A DNA stretch of 64,000 bases from Limnobacter humi. Lineage in GTDB: Bacteria; Pseudomonadota; Gammaproteobacteria; Burkholderiales; Burkholderiaceae_B. The stretch covers positions 687,522 to 751,521 of the forward strand of contig NZ_JANIGO010000002.1 in assembly GCF_024518835.1 (NCBI RefSeq). Reading direction: 5' to 3'. Below, piece by piece: positions 52,117 through 59,124 of this stretch. The notes below the pieces were generated by a model. The model was not told the DNA's origin and searched no databases. It saw nothing but the letters and a program-made list of their open reading frames with translations. A program made the position numbers and the translations under genes. Within the stretch, counting starts at the first letter, position 1; each line of letters begins with the position of its first letter.

Positions 52117-52764
52117 TTATTCTTGGGCTTCAAACCAAGGTCGAGCGATGGCCAAATTGATGAGAAACCGCTGCTCATTGGGATGGCGATCGTCTTTGAA
52201 ACAAGCAATGCCCACTGTAATTTGATAGCGCTTCTCAGTGCCAGAGTTCCAGAATGTCGTATCTGCCCGGCAAGCTGCTATGCGCGTTTTCCAGTTCGCT
52301 GTATTGTCATGCGCCGGATTGTGCTTCGGGTCAACAACGACCCATCCCCCCCTCATCCATTGTTCCTGCAAACTCAACACCACATTCAGTGCGTTCTGAA
52401 GGGATAGTGGCTCTATTTGAGGAGACATCCGGATGCTGTCAATCTTGCCTCGGTTAAAACCAATGGTAAAAAACTTCGCAGGTGGTGTTGTGAATCCATA
52501 TTGAGGATCAGCAAAACGGAGATAAGCAAGGTCTTTCGGTTGTCGAAACCAAATTTCATCGGGTATGTCATCACCGATTCGAGCTGTTGAGCGAGCCTGC
52601 ATGTCTTTCCAAGGTTCTCCAATAATGAGTGCGATTTCATTGGCGGGCTTTAGCTTTAGATAGTCAATGGCTTTGGAGGCGCCGATATAACCGACTAGCA
52701 AAATAGTCGCAGAGACAAACCAGTGCCTTCTGAACCAGTGTAAAACGACAAAGACCTTGCTCAT
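52117..52764 (-). CDS. membrane-anchored putative immunity protein, paralog 1
   Basis: 215 residues. N-terminal hydrophobic helix (HWFVSATILLVGYIGASKAIDYL, about residues 14-36) with few residues before it, so the bulk should lie in the periplasm. The soluble part shares with its three neighbours a core including IGEPWKDMQARSTARIGDD, LAYLRFADPQYGF and NEQRFLIN. Family not recognised. Final gene of the minus-strand module PAAR - 361-aa protein - four paralogs. Duplicated membrane-anchored proteins after a candidate effector resemble immunity proteins that neutralise it in the periplasm. Lower GC than flanking genes. Confidence 0.6.
   Translation of the reverse strand: MSKVFVVLHWFRRHWFVSATILLVGYIGASKAIDYLKLKPANEIALIIGEPWKDMQARSTARIGDDIPDEIWFRQPKDLAYLRFADPQYGFTTPPAKFFTIGFNRGKIDSIRMSPQIEPLSLQNALNVVLSLQEQWMRGGWVVVDPKHNPAHDNTANWKTRIAACRADTTFWNSGTEKRYQITVGIACFKDDRHPNEQRFLINLAIARPWFEAQE
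52367..52617 (-). repeat. near-identical 251-base block, copy in paralog 1
   Basis: By direct base comparison this block matches 54465-54715 in paralog 4 at all but one position (a C/G difference near 52432), while paralogs 2 and 3 between them are clearly diverged. Such a patch indicates recent gene conversion or unequal crossover rather than simple tandem duplication. Confidence 0.85.
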
Positions 52765-52804
52765 CGGATTGGGCTAACCTGTGCAATTTGATCAATGTTG
52801 AGCT

Positions 52805-53455
52805 CTATTGCTTGCGAAACGGTCGTTCTAGCTCTTTGTCAAATGGACCTACAGCAAGAGTGACCAAATACCTCTGTTCATTCGGATGACGATCGTCTTT
52901 AAAGCATGTAGCGATAACCACCAGTTGATAAATCTGTCCTGCATCCCAGTGCGTTGTGCCCGCATCACAGTTTTTAAGCTCTTCTATCCAAAATTGATTA
53001 TTTTCATAGGCTGGATAATTTTCTGGATCATCCAAATCCCAGCCTGAACTCCTCCATTGATTCTGAAGATTCAAAATGATATTCAGTGCATCTTGAAGTG
53101 GTAATGGTTCTGTTTGAGGAGACAAACGAATGCGGTCAACTCTTCCTCGATTAAATCCAATCGCGAAAAATTTTGCAGGTGGTGTTGTGAATCTGTATTG
53201 AGGATCTGCAAAACGGAGATAAGCAAGGTCTTTCGGTTGTCGAAACCAAATCTCACCGGGTATGTCATCACCAATTCTGGCAGTTGAGCGAGCCTGCATA
53301 TCTTTCCAAGGCTCTCCAATAATGAGTGCGATCTCTTTGGGGGGCTTCAGATGGTCGATGGCTTTGCACGCACCGATGTAACCGACTACCAAAATAGTCG
53401 CGGAAACCAACCAGTGCAATTTAATCCATCGCTGGACCACCGAGATATAGCTCAT
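52805..53455 (-). CDS. membrane-anchored putative immunity protein, paralog 2
   Basis: 216 residues with the same plan as paralogs 1, 3 and 4: short cytoplasmic N-terminus (MSYISVVQRWIKLHW), anchor (LVSATILVVGYIGACKAIDHL) and a periplasmic domain. It is paired by close similarity with paralog 3 at the C-terminus (both end in a basic FDKELERPFRKQ/YDKERERPFRKR-type motif) yet with paralog 1 in the core. Start at ATG 53455; the extension to 53533 would add 26 residues before the anchor and is unlikely, since it overlaps the end of paralog 3. Confidence 0.6.
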   Translation of the reverse strand: MSYISVVQRWIKLHWLVSATILVVGYIGACKAIDHLKPPKEIALIIGEPWKDMQARSTARIGDDIPGEIWFRQPKDLAYLRFADPQYRFTTPPAKFFAIGFNRGRVDRIRLSPQTEPLPLQDALNIILNLQNQWRSSGWDLDDPENYPAYENNQFWIEELKNCDAGTTHWDAGQIYQLVVIATCFKDDRHPNEQRYLVTLAVGPFDKELERPFRKQ

Positions 53456-53495
53456 GGGATAGAGCGACCTTATCAAATGTCGCGAACGGTATGGT

Positions 53496-54146
53496 CTATC
53501 GCTTGCGAAATGGTCGCTCACGCTCTTTATCATAAGGTCCCATGGATATTGTGATTAAATAGCGTTGTTCTTTTGGATATCGCCGATCCTCAAAACAACT
53601 TGCAACAACCATTAATTGATATTGCTCACCAGCATCCCAATGCGTGGTTCTCGCACGGCAATCTTTTAGCACCTGAATCCAAAATGGACTATCTTGATAT
53701 GCTGGGAAATTAACTGAATCATCCAAATCCCATCCTGATTTTGCCCACTGATCCTGAAGATTCAAAATGATATCGAGGGTATCCTTTAGCGGTAGTGGCT
53801 CAACCTGTGGGGACATCCGGATAAATTCAACAAGCCCCTTATCGTCAAAAGACACCGTAAAAAATTTCGCTGGTGGGGTTACAAAACCGTACTGGTTATC
53901 TGCAAACCGCAAATACGAGAGTTGCCTGGGCTCCCGATTCCAATTGTGACCAGGAATCTCATCACCAATGGTCGCTGTGGAACGAGCCTGCATGTTCTTC
54001 CAAGGCTCACCAATGATGAGGGCGATTTCCTTCGGTGGGGTCAAATAGTCAATCGTTTTAGAGACCCCGACATAACTAACTATCAACAGAGCAGCGGAGA
54101 CAAACCAATGCTTTCGGATCAAATGCCAAGTAGGGATCACTTTCAT
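53496..54146 (-). CDS. membrane-anchored putative immunity protein, paralog 3
   Basis: 216 residues. The most divergent of the four: its core has GHNWNREPRQLSYLRF where others have EIWFRQPKDLAYLRF, and FDDKGLVEFIRMSPQ in place of FNRGKIDSIRMSPQ. Anchor and flanking PPKEIALIIGEPWKNMQARST are shared. It may have a different target or be a decayed copy; all reading-frame elements are intact. Confidence 0.6.
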   Translation of the reverse strand: MKVIPTWHLIRKHWFVSAALLIVSYVGVSKTIDYLTPPKEIALIIGEPWKNMQARSTATIGDEIPGHNWNREPRQLSYLRFADNQYGFVTPPAKFFTVSFDDKGLVEFIRMSPQVEPLPLKDTLDIILNLQDQWAKSGWDLDDSVNFPAYQDSPFWIQVLKDCRARTTHWDAGEQYQLMVVASCFEDRRYPKEQRYLITISMGPYDKERERPFRKR

Positions 54147-54187
54147 GATCAGATCACACTAATTTTCAAATTTTTTGATGGGTATTT

Positions 54188-54856
54188 TCATTCTGAAGAC
54201 CGGGTATCTCGTTCCACAGGGCTAAGTTTTGATGGCTCGTACCAAGGCTTCGCCATCGCCAAAGTAACCAAATAACGCTGTTTACTGGGCTCAGCTTCCC
54301 GTCCAAAACAGGAAATAAATATAAAAACCTGATAGTGAGTTGTTTGCCAATACGTATCATCAGGCTCGCAAGCTGAAATTTTTCGTCTCCACTCAACCGT
54401 GTCTTCATAAGGCGGATTGGCTACAGGATCGGTAACAACCCACCCCCTTTTTCGCCATTGGTCTTGCAAACTCAACACCACATTCAGTGCGTTCTGAAGG
54501 GATAGTGGCTCTATTTGAGGAGACATGCGGATGCTGTCAATCTTGCCTCGGTTAAAACCAATGGTAAAAAACTTCGCAGGTGGTGTTGTGAATCCATATT
54601 GAGGATCAGCAAAACGGAGATAAGCAAGGTCTTTCGGTTGTCGAAACCAAATTTCATCGGGTATGTCATCACCGATTCGAGCTGTTGAGCGAGCCTGCAT
54701 GTCTTTCCAAGGTTCGCCAATGATGAGGGCGATTTCCTTCGGTGGGGTCAAATAGTCAATGGTTTTAGAGACTCCAACATAACCAACTATTAACAGACCA
54801 GCGGAGACAAACCAATGCTTTCGGACCCAATGTAAAATGAGAAAGACCTTGCTCAT
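54188..54856 (-). CDS. membrane-anchored putative immunity protein, paralog 4
   Basis: 222 residues, first of the four in transcription order. Start ATG 54856 overlaps the stop of the 361-residue gene by 4 bases (ATGA), so it is the copy translationally coupled to the candidate effector. Its anchor (YVGVSKTIDYLTPP) matches paralog 3, its core (IGDDIPDEIWFRQPKDLAYLRF) is identical to paralog 1, and its C-terminus is unique with an extra basic tail. It is the mosaic of two lineages. Confidence 0.65.
   Translation of the reverse strand: MSKVFLILHWVRKHWFVSAGLLIVGYVGVSKTIDYLTPPKEIALIIGEPWKDMQARSTARIGDDIPDEIWFRQPKDLAYLRFADPQYGFTTPPAKFFTIGFNRGKIDSIRMSPQIEPLSLQNALNVVLSLQDQWRKRGWVVTDPVANPPYEDTVEWRRKISACEPDDTYWQTTHYQVFIFISCFGREAEPSKQRYLVTLAMAKPWYEPSKLSPVERDTRSSE
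54465..54715 (-). repeat. near-identical 251-base block, copy in paralog 4
   Basis: Partner of 52367-52617 (one mismatch seen in 251 bases). Codes for the core of the periplasmic domain, from the conserved IGEPWKDMQARST motif through the RMSPQ and SLQNALNVV segments. Confidence 0.85.
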
Positions 54857-55938
54857 CGGATTGGGCGACCTTGTGCGATTTCACGAATGGCACTTTCAAC
54901 ATTTTGGCGGCCTGGGCCAATCAGCAATGAATGAAACTGACGGGCTGCACGAAGTACGAACGGCATTCGTTCATCAAAATTGGCAAGGTTGGCCAAGGGA
55001 CTGTGACTGAATTCAATACTTCGCCCATCAGACAAAGGCCGGCATTGATTGGCCAGTGTCAACTGCACCTTCTCTTCAAAACTGGTAGATAAACCGGTAA
55101 CGTAAGCAAACGAACTAAAAGCTTGGTTGGTTCCGAGAAGTGCAACCATGATCCCATCGTCGTAGATAGTAGGTTGCAAAATATTGAGTTGTTCATGCCG
55201 AGCTAAGAGGCGAACACTTTCAACAGTATCACCCCGCTCGATTGCCTCAAAAGCCGGAATGATTTCAGGAAAGTTTTTACCAAACTCTAATTTGGACTCA
55301 ACAGGCCATTGGATCGGAAACCGGGAATTAGCGATAATTTTTTTCCGAACCTCAATACACTTCCTCATCTCCGCCAACCCCCGCTTCGCGTAAAACATGT
55401 GCAGCGGGTAGATGTCCAAAAACAGCGTGGTGTTGCCCAGTGCCAGTGTGTCGTATACATATTTCACGGAAACATCGGCAGCCGACAGCACACCCTTTAC
55501 ACCCGCAACACCCAATTGTGCACTGGGCTGCACCAGCACACGCCCCGCTTGTGTTGCGCGGTGTTGGCCTTCGCGCAGCGTGTTCATGTTGTCTGCGGCA
55601 TGCAGCAAACCACAACCCACCTGCTTGGACGCAAAGGCTGCCAGGCCTGCCCATTCAAAGCGCGGGTCGCTCAGCCACAAGGCGGCGTAGGCGGCGTTAA
55701 TTCGCTGGTTTCTGGCCACCGGGTCGGCAATCAATACACCGCCGGGTGCCACAATGTGTTCGGCTTCACGCTGGTAAATGCGCCACAGGCAGTCGCAAGT
55801 CAGCACTGGCACCTCGGCCACCCAGCGGTCTTTGCCATCGTAGGCCAGGGTGTTGTGGCAATTGCATTCGTCGAGGTCGCGGGCGCCTTTGTGCAGGGCC
55901 ATGTGGTCGCTGGCCAGGCGTTGAAAGGTTTGGCTCAT
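54853..55938 (-). CDS. putative PAAR-associated effector protein
   Basis: 361 residues, no signal peptide. Family not recognised with certainty; the stretch NAAYAALWLSDPRFEWAGLAAFASKQVGCGLLHAADNM recalls DUF2515-like proteins. Four early cysteines (ECNCHNTL and LTCDCLW) and the hydrophobic ALGNTTLFLDIYPLHMFYAKRGL are notable, but I see no known catalytic triad. Its start overlaps the PAAR gene stop and its stop overlaps the first paralog's start, both by ATGA, so it is expressed together with both. Position between PAAR and anchored paralogs suggests a type VI secretion cargo, an inference only. Confidence 0.6.
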   Translation of the reverse strand: MSQTFQRLASDHMALHKGARDLDECNCHNTLAYDGKDRWVAEVPVLTCDCLWRIYQREAEHIVAPGGVLIADPVARNQRINAAYAALWLSDPRFEWAGLAAFASKQVGCGLLHAADNMNTLREGQHRATQAGRVLVQPSAQLGVAGVKGVLSAADVSVKYVYDTLALGNTTLFLDIYPLHMFYAKRGLAEMRKCIEVRKKIIANSRFPIQWPVESKLEFGKNFPEIIPAFEAIERGDTVESVRLLARHEQLNILQPTIYDDGIMVALLGTNQAFSSFAYVTGLSTSFEEKVQLTLANQCRPLSDGRSIEFSHSPLANLANFDERMPFVLRAARQFHSLLIGPGRQNVESAIREIAQGRPIR

Positions 55939-56450
55939 GGGGTGGACTGAACGGCCAAAGTGGCCTCAATGGTTTTTTTCACCACCAAGGGGGTGGTTAG
56001 CCCTTCGCTGTCCGTGTGGCCTGTTTCGCGCCCACCGTTGGAGAGTTCGATCACATAGGGCACCCCAACCAAGGGCTCGCGGGTGTCGTGGTGTCGCAGC
56101 TTGAATTGCACCACCCGCTCATCCGCTTGGTGTTTTACCGGGCTGGGCGGTAGCAAGTCGATGGGCAGCGTGGGCCATTGGCGGGTTAGGTTGCTGTGCT
56201 GTGTGCTGCCCTGCGAGGCCACCAGGCTGGCACCACAGGCTGTTTTCATGCCGGCATAGGCCAGCGGGGTGTGGTTAAACTGGTGTGTCGGGTTGCCTTC
56301 CACAATGGGAAACACCCCTTTGCACAGGGGGCATGCCACCTTGTGGCCCAGGCCCGCCACGGGCCTGCCTTCCACCACATACGCAGGGAAGCCTTCCAAC
56401 ACGGTGCCACCGTGGGTGGTGGTGTCACCTTGGCGAATCATCAGTGGCAT
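55935..56450 (-). CDS. PAAR-domain protein with C-terminal beta-sandwich
   Basis: 171 residues. N-terminal PAAR domain (IRQGDTTTHGGTVLEG and YVVEGRPVAGLGHKVACPLCKGVFPIVEG, with the CPLC pair) forms the tip of a VgrG spike in type VI secretion and carries cargo. The C-terminal about 70 residues (VVQFKLRHHDTREPLVGVPYVIELSNGGRETGHTDSEGLTTPLVVK) resemble a transthyretin-like/carboxypeptidase regulatory beta-sandwich, probably the docking part for the following cargo. No VgrG or structural T6SS gene is in this window, so it is an orphan PAAR island. Start ATG 56450. Confidence 0.88.
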   Translation of the reverse strand: MPLMIRQGDTTTHGGTVLEGFPAYVVEGRPVAGLGHKVACPLCKGVFPIVEGNPTHQFNHTPLAYAGMKTACGASLVASQGSTQHSNLTRQWPTLPIDLLPPSPVKHQADERVVQFKLRHHDTREPLVGVPYVIELSNGGRETGHTDSEGLTTPLVVKKTIEATLAVQSTP

Positions 56451-56622
56451 GGCAATCGAGTTTCAAATTCATAAACACCCAACGCTAGCACGGCACCTTG
56501 CAGCATCAAAAAGGCGTCACCCACTGTGATTGAAACGGGTTGGTTCTGCCCATGCCTTCACGCTGCCCGACCCAGCAGGCCGGGGTATACTCGCTGCTGA
56601 TGTTTTCTACAGCGCCCTCTGA

Positions 56623-57645
56623 TTGAAACCCTTGATCGCCCACAACACTGACCAACACCGCCGCAACACCGCCATCGGGCTGTTGTGTGTGGGTGCGCTG
56701 TTGGCCGTGGTGGCCTGGGCGCTGTGTGCGGGCGACTACCCCCTCACCGTGGCACAAGCGGCCCATGCACTGTTGCACCGGGGTGACCCCACCGCGATTG
56801 CCGTGGTGTATGACTTGCGCTTGCCGCGCCTGCTGGGCGCACTGCTGGTGGGCGCAGCCCTTGCCGGGGCGGGCGCTGCTTATCAACTGTTGTTTCGCAA
56901 CCCCTTGGTGTCGCCCGATATTCTGGGCGTCAGCACGGGTGCAGGCCTGGGCGCGGTGCTCGGCATATTTCTGAACCTTCCACAAGCCGGTGTACAGGGG
57001 TTTGCGTTTGTGGGGGGCCTGCTCACGGTGGCCTTGGTGGTGCTGTGCGCACGCGGGGTTCAACGGGGCGACCCACTGTTGAGCCTGGTGCTGATTGGTT
57101 TGGTGCTGGCCTCACTCGCAGGTGCCATCACCGCTTTGCTGAAGGTGCTGGCCGACCCTTACAACCAGTTGCCGGCCATGACCTTCTGGCTGTTGGGCAG
57201 CCTGGCCAATGCCAACATGAACCAATTGCTGTGGATTGTGCCAGCAGTGGTACTGGGTGTGCTTGGCTTGGCCCTGCGCCGCTGGAGTTTGAATGCACTG
57301 GCCTGGGGTGAAGACGAGGCCCGCGCGCTGGGGTTGCCCGTGGCCCGCATTCGGCTGGAAGTGATTGTGTATGCCACCCTCATCAGCAGCGCGGTGGTGT
57401 CGGCTGTCGGCGTGGTGGGCTGGGTGGGCCTGTTGGTGCCGCATGCAGCCCGCTTGCTGGTCGGGCCCAATTTCCCAAAACTGTTGCCGGTTTCCCTGTT
57501 CTTCGGTGCGCTGTTTCTGGCGTTGGTCGACACGGCATCGCGCGCTTTCACTGCATTTGAAGTACCGTTGGGTGTGATCACGGCGCTGTTGGGTGGGCCT
57601 GTGTTTTTGGCGTTGCTGATGCGGCGTGGCGGGGCAACACCATGA
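56623..57645 (+). CDS. FecCD-family ABC transporter permease
   Basis: 340 residues with about nine or ten membrane segments; family motifs LRLPRLLGALLVGAALAGAGAAYQLLFRNPLVSPDILGVSTGAGLGA and GWVGLLVPHAARLLVGPNF. Imports iron siderophore, heme or vitamin B12 across the inner membrane. TTG start at 56623 has no better upstream ATG in frame. A TATACT -10-like box (56586-56591) is close upstream. No periplasmic binding protein or TonB receptor is adjacent. Stop overlaps the ATPase start by 4 bases. Confidence 0.9.
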   Translation: MKPLIAHNTDQHRRNTAIGLLCVGALLAVVAWALCAGDYPLTVAQAAHALLHRGDPTAIAVVYDLRLPRLLGALLVGAALAGAGAAYQLLFRNPLVSPDILGVSTGAGLGAVLGIFLNLPQAGVQGFAFVGGLLTVALVVLCARGVQRGDPLLSLVLIGLVLASLAGAITALLKVLADPYNQLPAMTFWLLGSLANANMNQLLWIVPAVVLGVLGLALRRWSLNALAWGEDEARALGLPVARIRLEVIVYATLISSAVVSAVGVVGWVGLLVPHAARLLVGPNFPKLLPVSLFFGALFLALVDTASRAFTAFEVPLGVITALLGGPVFLALLMRRGGATP

Positions 57646-58451
57646 GCCTGAAGGCAGAAAACCTGTCGGTGGGCCATGGCCCTTGCGCTGTGGTTACACA
57701 GGTCACGTTTGAACTACAGCCTGGCCAGGCGCTGTGCCTGCTGGGGCCCAACGGCAGCGGAAAGTCCACACTGCTCAAAACCCTGTTGGGAATATTGCCA
57801 CCGCTGCAGGGTGAACTGCAGGTAGATGGCGAAGCGTTTGACAACTTACGTGGCAACGCTTTGGCACGCCAACTGGCCTATGTGCCCCAACACAAAGACG
57901 ACCCCTTTGCCTTTGCCTGTGAAGACGTGGTATTGATGGCCCGCAGTCACCAATGGCGGGGCTTGGGTGGCGCACTGTTGGGGCCACGCATGGCGGATCG
58001 GGAAGCAGCCCATGCTGCCCTGGCCCGTTTGGGCATTGCAGGTTTGGCCAAACGCGCCTTCAATCAATTGTCGGGTGGGCAACAGCAACTGGTGCTGATG
58101 GCCCGTGCGCTGTGCCAAAACAGCCGCTACATTTTGCTGGATGAGCCCACCGCCAGCCTGGACTTTGCCAATGCCGCATTGGTGATGAACCAACTGGAGC
58201 AATTATTGGTCGATGGCGAACATGCCGTGCTATGGACCAGCCACGACCCGCAACAGGCATTGCACCTGCAAGCCCAGGTGATGCTGCTGCACAAAGGCAG
58301 TGTGCTGGCCCAAGGGGCTGCCAGCGAGGTCATTCAGGCTCACAACCTGAGCCTGCTCTACAACCTGCCGATTGACGTGGTGCAAACCGCTTCAGGTCCG
58401 TGGATACGGGCAACTACCCCCGATAGGCCTGGCCCCAGTAGTTGTACGTGA
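57642..58451 (+). CDS. FecE/BtuD-type ABC transporter ATPase
   Basis: 269 residues: Walker A GPNGSGKST, Q-loop YVPQHKDDPFAF, signature LSGGQQQLVLMARAL, Walker B YILLDEPTASLD and switch WTSHDPQQAL. Partner of the upstream permease in an iron/cobalamin-type importer. Its 3' end overlaps the converging methyltransferase gene by 38 bases. Confidence 0.92.
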   Translation: MSLKAENLSVGHGPCAVVTQVTFELQPGQALCLLGPNGSGKSTLLKTLLGILPPLQGELQVDGEAFDNLRGNALARQLAYVPQHKDDPFAFACEDVVLMARSHQWRGLGGALLGPRMADREAAHAALARLGIAGLAKRAFNQLSGGQQQLVLMARALCQNSRYILLDEPTASLDFANAALVMNQLEQLLVDGEHAVLWTSHDPQQALHLQAQVMLLHKGSVLAQGAASEVIQAHNLSLLYNLPIDVVQTASGPWIRATTPDRPGPSSCT

Positions 58452-59043
58452 ATATCTTCGGGCCAGGCACATAGCCGGTGTTCAACTCATCCAGCTTGAA
58501 ACCCGCCTCACGCAACAGGGCCGGAATATCCCGATTCAGGTGGCACCCACCGGCCAGCGGGCCCCACAGGGGTTGAATGCGGTTTTGCCAACGGTGAATG
58601 TGGGCATCCGGCGCAACACCATGTTCACAAAACAGCAACACCCCATCGGGCTTGAGCACCCGGCGCATTTCACGCAAGGCTGGCAAAGGCTCGGGAATGG
58701 TGCACAGGGTAAATGTCATTACCAGGGTGTCGATGCTGGCATCGGCCAAGGGAATGGTATCGGCTGGCAAGCCCAGCAGCTCAACACTCAAGCCAGCCGC
58801 TTTCATGCGCTTGCGGGCCAGTGCATGCATTTGCATCGCTGGGTCCAGGCCCAACAGCTCGGTCACTTGGGCGGTATCGTAGTGGCACAGGTTCAGGCCA
58901 GTCCCAATGCCAATTTCCAGCACACGGCCCCGCGCGCGGGGTACCACCTTGGCCCGCTGCTGGCCAATCGCTTTCATGCCACAGGCTTTGTCGATCATGA
59001 AAGGCAATATCTTCTTGTCGTACCAATCTGCGATCATTCCCAT
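58414..59043 (-). CDS. class I SAM-dependent methyltransferase
   Basis: 209 residues. SAM motif I LEIGIGTGLNLCHY, acidic loop LLGLDPAMQMHA, and the post-motif block TFTLCTIPEPLPALREMRRVLKPDGVLLFCEHG; also WGPLAGGCHLNRD, as in METTL7/UbiE-like methyltransferases. Substrate unknown. Convergent with the ABC ATPase and divergent from the sulfatase gene. Confidence 0.87.
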   Translation of the reverse strand: MGMIADWYDKKILPFMIDKACGMKAIGQQRAKVVPRARGRVLEIGIGTGLNLCHYDTAQVTELLGLDPAMQMHALARKRMKAAGLSVELLGLPADTIPLADASIDTLVMTFTLCTIPEPLPALREMRRVLKPDGVLLFCEHGVAPDAHIHRWQNRIQPLWGPLAGGCHLNRDIPALLREAGFKLDELNTGYVPGPKIFTYNYWGQAYRG

Positions 59044-59124
59044 GCGTATTGTCCTGCTGTGCAGCCTGTAAAAATTGGGTTAGTCTCACCGACAGAATAC
59101 AAAAAAATACACGGAGACATACCC

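Larger units (their letters stand above)
52117..54856 (-). repeat. tandem array of four paralogous anchored-protein genes
   Basis: Four genes of about 650 bases each lie head to tail at 52117-52764, 52805-53455, 53496-54146 and 54188-54856, separated by about 40 bases. All share the same membrane anchor and core motifs. Copies differ in their C-terminal parts, the usual region of specificity in such immunity families, while the middle segment is nearly unchanged between copies 1 and 4. Confidence 0.9.

Noticed and set aside
56451-56622. Cobalamin riboswitch upstream of the FecCD-type permease
   Set aside because: No B12 box (GCCACTG-type) and no matching flanking helices in the 172-base leader.
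58372-59124. 250-residue N-terminal extension of the alkyl sulfatase
   Set aside because: The added part runs antisense to the methyltransferase gene; ATG 59125 has a proper ribosome site and starts a lipoprotein signal peptide.
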